In this document: positions 41,415 to 50,337 of the stretch, in pieces
Numbering within the stretch: the stretch's first letter is position 1
How the letters are laid out: the number at the start of each line of letters is the position of its first letter
Assembly: GCA_900543695.1 (NCBI GenBank)
Contig: UQSG01000018.1
Span: 1-54,755, forward strand
Direction: 5' to 3'
Length of the DNA: 54,755 nucleotides
Source: an uncultured Clostridium sp.
GTDB lineage: Bacteria > Bacillota > Clostridia > UBA1212 > UBA1255
Made by a program: the position numbers and the translations under genes
The notes under the pieces: model-generated
Told to the model about the DNA's origin: nothing
Seen by the model: the letters and a program-made list of their open reading frames with translations, nothing else
Databases searched by the model: none

Positions 41415-42180
41415 TTTGGAAGAAGTGATTTACGGCAGAAACGCCGTGACGGAAGCTATAAAATCCGGTATGGCAATCAATAAGATTCTGATTGCCTCCG
41501 GTGAAATTTCCGGCTCTTTAAAGGCGATTATCGGACTTGCAAAAGCAAACCATATCGTCTATCAATTTGTTGACAGAAATAAATTAAACGAGCTTTCCGG
41601 CGGCAAAAATCATCAGGGCGTCCTGCTTTTTGCGGCAGCCGGAAAATATTGTGAGATCGACGATCTGCTGGCGAAAGCAAAAGAGGCCGGAGAGCCGCCG
41701 TTTCTCCTCCTGCTGGATGAAATACAGGATCCGCATAATTTTGGGGCTATTATCCGTACGGCGGATGCCGTCGGAGTACACGGAATTATTATCCCGAAGA
41801 GGCGCTCGGTTCCGCTTACGGGAACGGTAGCCAAAACCTCCGCCGGTGCTTCCGCGCACGTTCCCATAGCCAGAGTCTCAAATCTTGCCGCAGCGATCGA
41901 TACTCTGAAAGAAGCTGGCCTTTGGATTGCCGGTACGGATTTAAGCGGAAGCATTCCGTTTTACGCAGCAGATTTCAGAGGACCGATCGGAATCGTGATC
42001 GGCAGCGAGGGAAACGGGATGGGACCGCTGATCGCCAGAAAATGCGATTTCATCGTTACGATTCCGATGCGCGGCGCCGTCTCCTCTCTGAATGCTTCGG
42101 TTGCCGCAGGCGTAGTACTGTATGAAATTTTCAAAGAAAGGGTAAAAGGGGAAAATGGACTACCGAAAGGAACTGAATGA
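41407..42180 (+). CDS. rlmB: 23S rRNA 2'-O-methyltransferase RlmB (TrmH/SpoU family)
   Basis: A 257-residue SPOUT methyltransferase that methylates a ribose of 23S rRNA (Gm2251 in E. coli). VIYGRNAVTEAIKSG is the N-terminal substrate-binding domain of this family; the three SPOUT motifs are NFGAIIRTADAVGVHGII, IGIVIGSEGNGMG and IPMRGAVSSLNASVAAGVVL, forming the SAM-binding knot. I chose ATG 41407 with CGGGAGA upstream; an upstream TTG at 41386 is less likely. Overlaps mrnC by eight bases and pcrA by 26. Not TrmH itself by pattern, but closely related family members cannot be separated fully by eye. Confidence 0.93.
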   Translation: MNNLEEVIYGRNAVTEAIKSGMAINKILIASGEISGSLKAIIGLAKANHIVYQFVDRNKLNELSGGKNHQGVLLFAAAGKYCEIDDLLAKAKEAGEPPFLLLLDEIQDPHNFGAIIRTADAVGVHGIIIPKRRSVPLTGTVAKTSAGASAHVPIARVSNLAAAIDTLKEAGLWIAGTDLSGSIPFYAADFRGPIGIVIGSEGNGMGPLIARKCDFIVTIPMRGAVSSLNASVAAGVVLYEIFKERVKGENGLPKGTE

Positions 42181-44446
42181 AAAACAGTACGAGGCGGTGA
42201 CCGCGACAGAGGGGCCAGTGCTTGTTCTTGCGGGCGCCGGCAGCGGCAAAACGCGCGTGCTTACGTACCGGATCGCTTATCTGGTCGGAGAATGCGGCGT
42301 TCCTCCGTATCAGATCATGGCCATTACCTTTACCAACAAGGCGGCGCGGGAAATGTATGAGCGTACGGAGCGCCTTTTGAATGGAAATATCAGCGGAATG
42401 TGGCTCAATACCTTTCACGCGGCCTGCGGAAAAATCCTTCGCGCACATGCTGAACGGATCGGATTTACAAAAAATTTCGTAATTTATGATGATTCAGAGG
42501 CAGTCACTTTGATCAAGGACTGCCAGCGGCGCCTAAATATCGATGACAAACGGATTCCGTACGGAAAAATCAAAGCGGTGATCTCAAAAGCAAAGGATGA
42601 ATTGATTTCTCCGGATCGCTTCGCGGATCTCTCAGACCTGAAAAATTATGACAACCGAATGCTTTCCGAAGCCTACACGATGTATCAGGATACGCTTCGG
42701 AAAAATAACGCCATGGATTTCGACGATATGCTCGTTCATACGATCTCGCTGTTTGCGGCCTGCCCGGACGTTCTGGAGTACTATCAAAACCGCTTCCGTT
42801 ATATTATGGTAGATGAGTACCAGGACACGAACAAAGCGCAGTATCTGTTTGTCTCTCAGCTTGCGGCGGCACATCATAATCTATGCGTCGTCGGGGACGA
42901 CGATCAGAGCATCTACAGCTTCCGCGGCGCCGATATCCGCAATATCCTGGAGTTCGAAAAGGAAAATAAAAATTGCAAGGTCATTAAGCTCGAGCAGAAT
43001 TACCGTTCCACGCAATATATCCTGGATGCGGCAAATCATGTGATTGCAAACAATGCGGCAAGAAAATCGAAATCCCTCTGGACCGCAAACGGCACGGGAG
43101 ATAAAATCGTCCATTATACGGCATACAATCAAAACGAAGAGGCCGACTATGTCGTAAGGGAAATCAGGAAGGGCGTGCTTGCAGGCGACAGCAATTATAA
43201 TGATTATGCCATACTTTACCGGGCAAACGCGCTCTCCAAAAATATTGAAAATGCCCTCGTAAAATATGGAATTCCATATCGGATTTACGGCGGCCTCCGG
43301 TTTTATGACAGAATGGAAATCAAAGACCTGCTGGCGTATCTGCGCGTATTCAACAACCCTGCGGATGACGTGGCGCTAAAGCGGATTATCAATGTTCCCA
43401 GACGCGGAATTGGTCAGACCAGCATCGGAAAGGCGGAGGAGCTTGCCGAGCGTGAGCATACGTCTTTATTTAATATTCTGCTTGCCGCCGGAGAATATCC
43501 TGAGCTTTCCCGCGCCGCGCAGAAAATGACGGAAACGGCGCTGCGTTTCTCTGAAATCATGCTCCAGGCGGATGAAATGAGTATTCCCGATTTTGTGCAG
43601 AGGGTCCTGGAAGAATCCGGGATGCTGCAGTTTTACGAGCGCGAGGATGCCGGGATTGAAGAACAGGCCAGAGCGGAGAACCTGAAGGAATTTTTGTCCG
43701 TGGCAAAGGAATACGAAGAGGAGCAAAGGCGCCTGGGGAACGACGACATAACATACGCCGGCTTTTTGGAATATGTGTCGCTCAGCTCTGACGCCGATAC
43801 AAAGGCGGCCGCGGATGAGGGCGAAAACAAGGTAACGCTTATGACGGTTCACAGCGCGAAGGGCTTGGAATTTCCTGTGGTTTTCATGGTCGGTCTGGAA
43901 GACGGGATTTTCCCATCCCGCCGTTCCGTTGAGGAAAGCCCCGATGCGATCGACGAAGAGCGCCGTCTGTGCTATGTTGCCATCACAAGGGCGATGCGGA
44001 AGCTTTATCTTGTAAATACCGAGGAACGAATGCTTTACGGAAAAACCACGCGGAATCAGCCCTCCCGGTTCATACGCGAGCTTCCCGAAGCCTGTGTCTG
44101 CGAAGCAGGAGAAAAGAAGATGGCAGGAACCTTCGGAAAGCGCCGGCAGACATTTGAAAATGAGCTTGAAAGCAAACAGTTTGAAAGAGCAAACCGTTTC
44201 CTGGAAAGACAATTCCAGGCGGAGCAGAAATCTGGAAGAAAAATGCCAACTAGCGGAGAAAAGACAGAATCCGGCGCATTTCTGACAGATTTTACCGTTG
44301 GGCAGCGTGTGAAGCATAAAAAATTCGGATGCGGTACGGTATCAAAAATACTCGGCGAGGGAATGAATAAAACGGTAGAAATTGTTTTTGACGATTGTGG
44401 AATGAAACGATTGATCATCGCGTATGCCAAATTACAGAAAGAATAA
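42155..44446 (+). CDS. pcrA: ATP-dependent DNA helicase PcrA/UvrD
   Basis: A 763-residue SF1A 3'-5' helicase. Motif I is LAGAGSGKTRVLTYR near residue 26, motif II is IMVDEYQDTNKAQY, motif III VVGDDDQSIYSFRGAD, motif IV RLKLEQNYRST-like LEQNYRSTQYIL, motif V VTLMTVHSAKGLEFPVVF and motif VI ERRLCYVAITRAM. The C-terminal TUDOR-like end FTVGQRVKHKKFGCGTV is the RNA-polymerase-binding part typical of PcrA. It unwinds DNA in repair and plasmid replication. It overlaps rlmB by 26 bases and ends the housekeeping set; no terminator is seen before the groES promoter. Confidence 0.97.
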   Translation: MDYRKELNEKQYEAVTATEGPVLVLAGAGSGKTRVLTYRIAYLVGECGVPPYQIMAITFTNKAAREMYERTERLLNGNISGMWLNTFHAACGKILRAHAERIGFTKNFVIYDDSEAVTLIKDCQRRLNIDDKRIPYGKIKAVISKAKDELISPDRFADLSDLKNYDNRMLSEAYTMYQDTLRKNNAMDFDDMLVHTISLFAACPDVLEYYQNRFRYIMVDEYQDTNKAQYLFVSQLAAAHHNLCVVGDDDQSIYSFRGADIRNILEFEKENKNCKVIKLEQNYRSTQYILDAANHVIANNAARKSKSLWTANGTGDKIVHYTAYNQNEEADYVVREIRKGVLAGDSNYNDYAILYRANALSKNIENALVKYGIPYRIYGGLRFYDRMEIKDLLAYLRVFNNPADDVALKRIINVPRRGIGQTSIGKAEELAEREHTSLFNILLAAGEYPELSRAAQKMTETALRFSEIMLQADEMSIPDFVQRVLEESGMLQFYEREDAGIEEQARAENLKEFLSVAKEYEEEQRRLGNDDITYAGFLEYVSLSSDADTKAAADEGENKVTLMTVHSAKGLEFPVVFMVGLEDGIFPSRRSVEESPDAIDEERRLCYVAITRAMRKLYLVNTEERMLYGKTTRNQPSRFIRELPEACVCEAGEKKMAGTFGKRRQTFENELESKQFERANRFLERQFQAEQKSGRKMPTSGEKTESGAFLTDFTVGQRVKHKKFGCGTVSKILGEGMNKTVEIVFDDCGMKRLIIAYAKLQKE

Positions 44447-44533
44447 AACAAAGAAAAAAGAAGCAAAAAGAAGAACAGACGAGATATTTGGGAATAATTT
44501 CTGATTTTACGGGAATTTCTAGGAAAATTCGAT

Positions 44534-44562
44534 TTGTATAATTTTCAAAATGAGGGTATATT
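44534..44562 (+). promoter_or_regulatory. Promoter of groESL
   Basis: TTGTAT (44534-44539), 17 bp, TATATT (44557-44562). The CIRCE operator begins 12 bases downstream, so the transcript carries CIRCE in its 5' leader. Confidence 0.65.
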
Positions 44563-44574
44563 ATACGACAGTTG

Positions 44575-44601
44575 TTAGCACTCACGCAAATCGAGTGCTA
44601 A
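44575..44601 (+). promoter_or_regulatory. CIRCE operator (HrcA site)
   Basis: TTAGCACTC, nine bases (ACGCAAATC), then GAGTGCTAA. This is an exact match to the CIRCE consensus, an inverted repeat recognised by the HrcA repressor. It should confer heat-shock control on groESL. hrcA is not in this window. Confidence 0.97.
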
Positions 44602-44647
44602 CAAACGAAAGAAAAACAATATACATTATGATAAAGGAGGATTCTTT

Positions 44648-44932
44648 ATGGGTATTAAACCGTTAAGCGACAGAGTTGTCGTGAAGATGCTGGAGAGCGA
44701 GGAAACGACAAAAAGCGGTATTGTTCTTCCCGGTTCCGCGAAGGAGAAGCCGCAGGAGGCTGAGGTCGTAGCGATCGGCCCGGGCGCAGTAGTGGATGGA
44801 AAGACCGTTCCGATGGAGGTTAAGGTTGGAGATAAAGTGCTGATGAGCAAATATGCCGGCACGGAAGTCAAATACAACGGAACCGAGTACACGATCCTGA
44901 AGCAGGGCGACATCCTGGCAATCGTGGAATAA
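44648..44932 (+). CDS. groES: Co-chaperonin GroES
   Basis: A 94-residue chaperonin-10. MGIKPLSDRVVVKMLESEETTKSGIVLPGS is the standard N-terminal strand and mobile loop, and DKVLMSKYAGTEVKYNGTEYTILKQGDILAIVE the C-terminal strand. It caps the GroEL ring during folding. Start ATG 44648 behind AAAGGAGG. It lies 18 bp before groEL, and the CIRCE site sits upstream of both. Confidence 0.98.
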   Translation: MGIKPLSDRVVVKMLESEETTKSGIVLPGSAKEKPQEAEVVAIGPGAVVDGKTVPMEVKVGDKVLMSKYAGTEVKYNGTEYTILKQGDILAIVE

Positions 44933-44950
44933 TATTAGGAGGAGATCTGT

Positions 44951-46573
44951 ATGGCAAAGGAAATTAAATTCAACGAAGATTCAAGAAAGGCTCTTGTAAA
45001 GGGTGTTGACCAGCTTGCCGACACCGTAAAGATTACGCTGGGACCGAAAGGAAGAAATGTTGTTCTGGACAAAAAATTCGGCGCTCCGCTGATCACGAAT
45101 GACGGCGTAACGATTGCAAAGGAGATCGAATTTGAAGATCGCTTCGAAAATATGGGCGCGCAGCTTGTCAAGGAGGTTGCGACGAAAACGAATGACGTTG
45201 CCGGCGACGGTACGACGACGGCGACGCTTCTTGCTCAGGCGATTATCCGGGAAGGATTGAAAAATATCGCTGCCGGCGCAAATCCGATGATTCTGAAGAA
45301 GGGTATTCAGAAGGCCGTTGACGCGACGGTGGAAAGCATCCGCGAGGGCAGCCAGAACGTTCGCGGAAAAGACGATATTACACGTGTTGCTTCCGTCTCC
45401 GCAAATGATGAAAGCATTGGCGTGCTGATTGCGGACGCCATGGAAAAGGTTACGAACGACGGCGTTATCACCGTTGAAGAATCGAAAACAATGGGCACAA
45501 ATCTGGAAGTCGTGGAAGGCATGCAGTTCGACAGAGGTTACGTTTCCGCCTACATGGCTACGGATACGGATAAAATGGAAGCCGTTCTGGATGATCCGTA
45601 TATTCTGATTACGGATAAAAAGCTTTCCAATATCCAGGAAATCCTGCCGATTCTGGAGCAGATCGTACAGCAGGGCAAGAAGCTCCTGATTATCGCGGAA
45701 GACGTAGAGGGCGAAGCGCTGACGACGCTGATTGTCAATAAACTGAGAGGTACGTTTGCATGCGTTGCGGTAAAAGCTCCGGGCTTTGGCGACAGGAGAA
45801 AAGAAATGCTGCGCGATATCGCGATCCTGACGGGCGGCGAGGTCATTACCGAAGAGCTTGGCTACGATCTGAAGGAAACGACGATTGAAATGCTTGGCCG
45901 CGCAAGACAGGTCAAGGTAGCGAAGGAGAACACCATCATCGTAGACGGTGCCGGCGACAAGACGGAAATCAAGAAGAGAATTCAGTCGATCAAATCTCAG
46001 ATCGAGGAAACGACCTCTGAATTTGACAAGGAAAAGCTTCAGGAGCGTTTGGCAAAGCTTTCTGGCGGTGTAGCGGTGATTCAGGTCGGCGCTGCTTCGG
46101 AAACCGAAATGAAAGAAAGAAAGCTGAGAATCGAGGATGCTCTTGCAGCTACGAAAGCAGCGGTAGAAGAAGGAATCGTTGCAGGCGGCGGAACGGCTTA
46201 TATCAATGCGATTTCTTCCGTTGCAAAGCTTCTTAAGACGACGAGCGGCGACGAAAAGACAGGCGTTCAGATTGTAATGAAGGCGCTGGAGGAACCGGTA
46301 AAGCAGATTGCTATCAATGCCGGTCTGGAGGGCGCAGTCATCGTAGACAAGGTGAAAGCTGCGAAGCCGGGCATCGGTTATGATGTGCTCAGCGAGAAAT
46401 GCGTAGATATGATTGCTTCCGGAATCGTAGATCCTGCGAAGGTAACGCGTTCTGCGCTTCAGAATGCGGCATCAGTGGCTTCTATTCTTCTGACCACGGA
46501 GGCAGTAGTGGCCGATATCCCAGAGCCCGAGCCGGCGGCTCCCGCCGGAGGCGGAATGGGCGGAATGTATTAA
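44951..46573 (+). CDS. groEL: Chaperonin GroEL
   Basis: A 540-residue 60-kDa chaperonin. VKITLGPKGRNVVLDKKFGAPLITNDGVTIAKEIE and NDVAGDGTTTATLLAQAI are the N-terminal ATP-binding segments (including the catalytic Asp in GDGTTT), and the C-terminus ends GGMGGMY, the usual Gly-Met tail. It folds proteins in an ATP-dependent tetradecamer. Start ATG 44951 follows AGGAGG. Paired with groES under CIRCE/HrcA control; a strong terminator follows. Confidence 0.98.
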   Translation: MAKEIKFNEDSRKALVKGVDQLADTVKITLGPKGRNVVLDKKFGAPLITNDGVTIAKEIEFEDRFENMGAQLVKEVATKTNDVAGDGTTTATLLAQAIIREGLKNIAAGANPMILKKGIQKAVDATVESIREGSQNVRGKDDITRVASVSANDESIGVLIADAMEKVTNDGVITVEESKTMGTNLEVVEGMQFDRGYVSAYMATDTDKMEAVLDDPYILITDKKLSNIQEILPILEQIVQQGKKLLIIAEDVEGEALTTLIVNKLRGTFACVAVKAPGFGDRRKEMLRDIAILTGGEVITEELGYDLKETTIEMLGRARQVKVAKENTIIVDGAGDKTEIKKRIQSIKSQIEETTSEFDKEKLQERLAKLSGGVAVIQVGAASETEMKERKLRIEDALAATKAAVEEGIVAGGGTAYINAISSVAKLLKTTSGDEKTGVQIVMKALEEPVKQIAINAGLEGAVIVDKVKAAKPGIGYDVLSEKCVDMIASGIVDPAKVTRSALQNAASVASILLTTEAVVADIPEPEPAAPAGGGMGGMY

Positions 46574-46604
46574 TAGATTCCAGCGCTTTGACAAATAAAA
46601 ACAG

Positions 46605-46641
46605 ATCCGCAGGCAGTATCAGAGCTGTCTGCGGATGTTTT
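46605..46641 (+). terminator. Intrinsic terminator of groESL
   Basis: ATCCGCAGGCAG (46605-46616) pairs with CTGTCTGCGGAT (46625-46636), with one G:U pair and an 8-base loop, followed by GTTTTTATTT. It lies 32 bases after the groEL stop. Confidence 0.92.
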
Positions 46642-46643
46642 TA

Positions 46644-46672
46644 TTTACGGCGCGGACTGCGCATGCTATAAT
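46644..46672 (+). promoter_or_regulatory. Promoter with extended -10
   Basis: TTTACG (46644-46649), 17 bp, TATAAT (46667-46672) preceded by TGC, making an extended -10. It is 34 bases upstream of the TTG start of the metallo-beta-lactamase-fold lipoprotein. Confidence 0.65.
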
Positions 46673-46705
46673 AGAAAAAACATATTGCGGCAAGGATCGA
46701 TTATT

Positions 46706-47623
46706 TTGAAGAAGACGATATCATCACTCCTTTTTACCATTGTATTATGCGTTTCTTTTTTATCCGGATGTATTTTGGACGAGCTGTCCCTGAATGACGT
46801 TTCCTTTGGGGATTTCGTTTCCCAGGAGCCGGCCGGGACGCCGCCGCGCGAGGAAATTGTGCCCGGCGCTGCCGGCGAGCTTACAATCAGCTTTCTTGAC
46901 GTGGGACAGGGCGATTCTGCCTTTGTAGAGCTGCCGGATGGAAAAACCATGCTGATTGACGCCGGAGAAGCAGAGGCAGGCGAACGAATTGTAAGCTTTA
47001 TCCACGAAAAGGGCTACAGAAAAATTGATTATTTGATCGCGACGCATCCGCACGCCGATCATATCGGAGGGATGAAAGCAGTCGTTCAGGCTTTTGAAAT
47101 CGGAGAGATTTACATGCCGAAGGCTTCTACGAACACGAAAACGTACGAAAATCTGCTGGAAGCGATTTCCGAGAAGGGGCTGAAAATAAAAACAGCACAG
47201 GCCGGCGTACAGATTTGCGCGGGCGTGGAACTGCTGGCGCCAGCCGGCGAAAGTTATGAAGAATTGAACAATTACTCGGCGGTGCTCCGCATTGTCAACG
47301 CAGAGCATCGGTTCCTGTTTATGGGAGACGCGGAAATTTTGAGTGAAGACGAAATTCTCGAGGCAGGATACGATGTGCGCGCCGATGTGGTCAAGGTCGG
47401 ACATCACGGAAGCGGAACTTCTTCCGGAGACGCCTTTGTAGAAGCGACCGGCGCACGATACGCGATTATTTCCGTCGGAGCCGGCAACAGCTACAACCAT
47501 CCGCACGTTTTTGTTGTCGAAAAGTGGCAGGCCGCAGGCGCGCAGATCTTTCGGACAGATGAACAGGGCACTATTACGGTTCGTTCCGACGGAACGGAGC
47601 TTGAAGTGACCTCCGAAAAATAA
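46706..47623 (+). CDS. ComEC/Rec2-like metallo-beta-lactamase-fold lipoprotein
   Basis: A 305-residue protein that resembles the soluble C-terminal hydrolase half of ComEC. A signal peptide and lipobox (LSGC, Cys22) make it a lipoprotein. The metal-binding motif is ATHPHADHIGG (HxHxDH), with further ligands in FMGDA and GHHGSGTSSG; SFLDVGQGDSAFVELPDGK is the signature start of the ComEC MBL family. It may act as an extracytoplasmic nuclease or phosphodiesterase; competence is not implied. I place the start at TTG 46706, nine bases after AAGGA; a TTG at 46685 is less well placed. It is followed 14 bases later by a DUF3006 gene, an often-seen pairing. Confidence 0.88.
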   Translation: MKKTISSLLFTIVLCVSFLSGCILDELSLNDVSFGDFVSQEPAGTPPREEIVPGAAGELTISFLDVGQGDSAFVELPDGKTMLIDAGEAEAGERIVSFIHEKGYRKIDYLIATHPHADHIGGMKAVVQAFEIGEIYMPKASTNTKTYENLLEAISEKGLKIKTAQAGVQICAGVELLAPAGESYEELNNYSAVLRIVNAEHRFLFMGDAEILSEDEILEAGYDVRADVVKVGHHGSGTSSGDAFVEATGARYAIISVGAGNSYNHPHVFVVEKWQAAGAQIFRTDEQGTITVRSDGTELEVTSEK

Positions 47624-47637
47624 AGGAGTGGTCAATC

Positions 47638-47844
47638 ATGCAGCTGATTGTCGATCGCTTTGAAGGCGATTACATGATTGTCGAATATACAGATCAAGAA
47701 GGAAAACAGCGCTTTGCAAAGCTGGAAAGGGTACTCCTGCCTGAGGCAAAGGAGGGCGACGTTGCAGAGCTTAGCGTCAGCCGCGAGGCAACGCAGGAAA
47801 GGGCAAAAAGAATCCGCAGGCTTATGGACGAGCTGTTTGAATAG
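47638..47844 (+). CDS. DUF3006 domain protein
   Basis: A 68-residue protein with the DUF3006 pattern: LIVDRFEGDYMIVEYTDQEGK followed by a strand and a helix rich in Arg/Glu (RKRIRRLMDEL-like AKRIRRLMDELFE). DUF3006 proteins are small, of unknown role, and commonly sit next to ComEC-like hydrolases. Start ATG 47638 behind AAAGGAG, co-transcribed with the upstream gene. A bidirectional terminator and a convergent tRNA follow. Probably a cofactor or regulator of the neighbouring enzyme, which is a guess. Confidence 0.88.
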   Translation: MQLIVDRFEGDYMIVEYTDQEGKQRFAKLERVLLPEAKEGDVAELSVSREATQERAKRIRRLMDELFE

Positions 47845-47870
47845 GCGAGGGAGGCTTCACACCATAAAAA

Positions 47871-47913
47871 AATAAAAGCCTTTCATTTCCTGCTGTAACG
47901 AAAGGCTTTTATT
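47871..47913. terminator. Bidirectional terminator between DUF3006 gene and tRNA-Arg
   Basis: AATAAAAGCCTTTC (47871-47884) and its complement (47900-47913) form a perfect 14-bp stem with a 15-base loop. A/T runs on both flanks serve the plus-strand DUF3006 gene and the minus-strand tRNA. Confidence 0.9.
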
Positions 47914-47989
47914 GGCGCACCCAGCAGAGCTCGAATCCACAACCTTCTGGTCCGTAGCCAGACGCTCTATCCAATTGAGCTATGGGTGC
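47913..47989 (-). tRNA. tRNA-Arg (anticodon ACG)
   Basis: On the minus strand the acceptor GCACCCA pairs with TGGGTGC, with discriminator G and encoded CCA. The D-arm GCTCAATTGGATAGAGC, the anticodon stem TCTGG/CCAGA with loop CTACGGA (anticodon ACG, read as ICG), and the T-arm with TTCGAGCT are complete. The 3' end abuts the terminator. Confidence 0.95.
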
Positions 47990-48040
47990 AACTCTTTGTG
48001 CAGAGAAACCAACTGCTTGGTCTTCTGAACAACGAAAAGT

Positions 48041-48069
48041 ATTCTAACCCATTCGTTACGGTTTGTCAA
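48041..48069 (-). promoter_or_regulatory. Promoter of tRNA-Arg
   Basis: On the minus strand TTGACA (48064-48069), exactly 17 bp, then TAGAAT (48041-48046). It lies about 50 bases upstream of the tRNA 5' end at 47989. Confidence 0.8.
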
Positions 48070-48086
48070 CACAAAAAAGAAGTTTC

Positions 48087-49679
48087 TTACGGCTTTTTCT
48101 GAAACAGGCCAAATACATATTCTTCAGCGGGATCGCGTGCTTCCAGAACCAGCTTGTAATTTTCAAATAAATGCGGAATGCTTTCCTCCGGAACGATATA
48201 GGCAGGGTTCTGAAAATGATAGCCTCTTGTTTTCGTGATCGAAGAGATGTAATCTTTTTCGATGGATTTTTCAGCGCCGTTTATCCGTACGACGACAAAA
48301 TCGACGATTTTGTCGTCAATCAGCTCTTTCTGCTGCTCATACATCTCCGGGAGCGCATCGTACGGAATATTAACGCGGCAAAAGTATTTGTTGACCGGTG
48401 AAATGCCTGCCGTCAGATAAAAGCCCTGGTCAATAAAGCCGTAATTCAGCAAGGTTGGATTCTCAATGCCGGAGCTTTTGATATAGGATGCAAACTGAAA
48501 CTGCGGATAGGCGGTTTTTTCCAACCCGTAAAACGGCAGGCAGTTGCTGCACAGAACGGCAGCGGCAAGACAGAGCGGCAGAAAAAAGAAAAATGCCTTT
48601 TTTGCATGCGAACAGGCCCATTTCAGCGCACGAAGCGTTTTGATCTCCTCAAACACAAATACGATTCCAAAGAGCGCATAGAGAGCCAAGATCAAATAAT
48701 AATACGTATACCAGCGTCCGCCGAAAAATACGCCGGCATATAATCCGACATATGTGATCAGCGGAGAAAAAACACGGAGCTTCACCAGGCGGATCAGCCC
48801 GTACACAGATGCCGCAATCAAAACGAGATTTCCAATCAAATTCCGTCCCATTCCGAAAAGAATGGAAGCCAGACGGAGCAGAAGGCCTGTATCGTCCTTA
48901 TACAGGAAAATATTACAATAAAAATACGTATACAAAAAATCATACAGAGCATCCTTCTGGTAAAAATACAAAATCCAGGGAAGCGCCGTGACGGCAAAGC
49001 CTGTAAAAAACAAAAGAACGCGCAGGAAAAACGTTCGGAATTCCTTCCGGAAGAGCAGCGGCAGAAACGTCACGCAGCTCCATCCGATCCAGAAGCCAAC
49101 CAAATTGAATTTAATCCACAATACCGATCCGAAAAGCAGTCCGTTTAAGAAAATCACAGCGGACGACTGCGGCTTCGGATTTGGATGCCGCGGAAGCGGA
49201 ATGGCTCTTAGCAGATAATACATAGAAATCATCAAAAGCGGCAGACAGAGCTCCTCCACATTGTCGCCGCGCTGAAAGCATTCCGAACAAAGCAGCACAA
49301 CGGAAAGGAGCATCGCAGAATAAAAGGAAAATTGGCGATTTGTAAAAAAAAGCGCGGTTTTATAGGCAAATATCAAAAAAACTGTTAAAGAAACAATTTC
49401 AATCAGATAGACGCCCAGAAAGGAAGTATCAGAAATCAGCGCGGCGGCAGCATGAATAAAATAAGTGAGCGGCCCTTTGTGCTCGAATAAGTCGCGGTAA
49501 ACAACTTTTCCGTTCAAAATTTCCCTTCCAACGGTAAAAAACACATTTTGATCTACTCTGTCATGGAGCGGGAAAAGAAAAGAGCACATGGAACAAACAG
49601 AAAGCAAAAGTGCGGAAAATACCGCAAAAAAAATGAATATTCCGTATTTTTCCCAAAAAGCGTTTCTTTGATTCCGCAT
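48087..49679 (-). CDS. Polytopic GT-C-type glycosyltransferase (PMT/ArnT-like)
   Basis: A 530-residue membrane protein with about a dozen helices, beginning RNAFWEKYGIFIFFAVFSALL. The first extracytoplasmic loop (PLHDRVDQNVFFTVGREILNGKVVYRDLFEHKGPLTYF) has the acidic residue followed by the G-x-x-x-Y-R-D pattern of protein-O-mannosyltransferase-like GT-C enzymes; a second soluble part follows the last helix. Such enzymes transfer a sugar from a polyprenyl-phosphate-sugar to a protein, lipid or polymer. It lies convergent to the DUF3006 gene and upstream (minus strand) of no other glycan gene, so the acceptor is unknown. Start ATG 49679 behind GGGAGG. Confidence 0.8.
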   Translation of the reverse strand: MRNQRNAFWEKYGIFIFFAVFSALLLSVCSMCSFLFPLHDRVDQNVFFTVGREILNGKVVYRDLFEHKGPLTYFIHAAAALISDTSFLGVYLIEIVSLTVFLIFAYKTALFFTNRQFSFYSAMLLSVVLLCSECFQRGDNVEELCLPLLMISMYYLLRAIPLPRHPNPKPQSSAVIFLNGLLFGSVLWIKFNLVGFWIGWSCVTFLPLLFRKEFRTFFLRVLLFFTGFAVTALPWILYFYQKDALYDFLYTYFYCNIFLYKDDTGLLLRLASILFGMGRNLIGNLVLIAASVYGLIRLVKLRVFSPLITYVGLYAGVFFGGRWYTYYYLILALYALFGIVFVFEEIKTLRALKWACSHAKKAFFFFLPLCLAAAVLCSNCLPFYGLEKTAYPQFQFASYIKSSGIENPTLLNYGFIDQGFYLTAGISPVNKYFCRVNIPYDALPEMYEQQKELIDDKIVDFVVVRINGAEKSIEKDYISSITKTRGYHFQNPAYIVPEESIPHLFENYKLVLEARDPAEEYVFGLFQKKP

Positions 49680-49735
49680 CCTGTCCTCCCGATCAGCCCT
49701 GCAAAATTATAAAGCGGGAAGGGAGGATTGTCAAA

Positions 49736-50314
49736 TTATACGGTAACAATATAATCGCAGCTTTCTCGGATCCCGTAAAACTCAAAATACCGATTTTCCA
49801 GGGGAATCCATAGCTCCGTAAATTTTTTCAGCTGTTCCGGGCCGCTTCTGTGCAAAATGCGATCCTGCTGAACCTCCGGCGGAATCTGGAGAAAAACTTT
49901 CAAATTGAGCTCAGCTTGCCAGTCCGGATGCATGCTGTAAACGCCCTCAAAAATATTTACGGTTGAATGCGGAGCTGTTTTTTCAATATATGAGGAATTT
50001 TTACAGGAAAAGGCCCGATAGGAAAAGGTTTTGCCTTTTTCAAGCCCCTTTATGATTTCTTTCACAAAGCGCTCCGAATCGATATTGCCGCCGGGAGTAT
50101 CGAGACGAGCCTCCGTTCGTAGCTGCGGAGGAAGAAAAAAATCATCCATGTGAAACAGCGTCGCTCCTGATGCGGCGGCCAGCTGGGCGGCAAGCGTGCT
50201 TTTTCCGCTGCCGGAATTCCCGTCAATCGCAACGAGACAGCGGCCTCGTTCTTTTCTGATTTCTTTTATTCTGTTGAGAATCACATATGCCGCCTCAGCA
50301 CGCGAAATCTGCAT
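49736..50314 (-). CDS. Uridine-kinase-like P-loop NTPase
   Basis: A 192-residue kinase of the uridine kinase/phosphoribulokinase-like superfamily. CLVAIDGNSGSGKSTLAAQLA is the P-loop; HMDDFFLPPQLR matches the Asp-containing substrate-binding motif (DDFF) of nucleoside-kinase-like enzymes; VNIFEGVYSMHPDWQ is the Walker B region. It phosphorylates a small hydroxyl compound using ATP; the substrate is not clear, since several bacterial relatives act on unknown sugars. I place the start at ATG 50314, seven bases after GAG; the longer ORF start (GTG 50323) overlaps it. It diverges from the CPBP gene, whose promoter region lies 24 bases away. Confidence 0.82.
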   Translation of the reverse strand: MQISRAEAAYVILNRIKEIRKERGRCLVAIDGNSGSGKSTLAAQLAAASGATLFHMDDFFLPPQLRTEARLDTPGGNIDSERFVKEIIKGLEKGKTFSYRAFSCKNSSYIEKTAPHSTVNIFEGVYSMHPDWQAELNLKVFLQIPPEVQQDRILHRSGPEQLKKFTELWIPLENRYFEFYGIRESCDYIVTV

Positions 50315-50337
50315 TCCAATCACTCCTGCGAAAAAAG

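Noticed and set aside
43466..44317. Minus-strand ORF of 283 codons inside pcrA
   Set aside because: Antisense shadow; pcrA has all helicase motifs in the plus frame.
46760..47635. Minus-strand ORF of 291 codons opposite the metallo-beta-lactamase gene
   Set aside because: Antisense shadow of the HxHxDH-containing gene, with no signals of its own.
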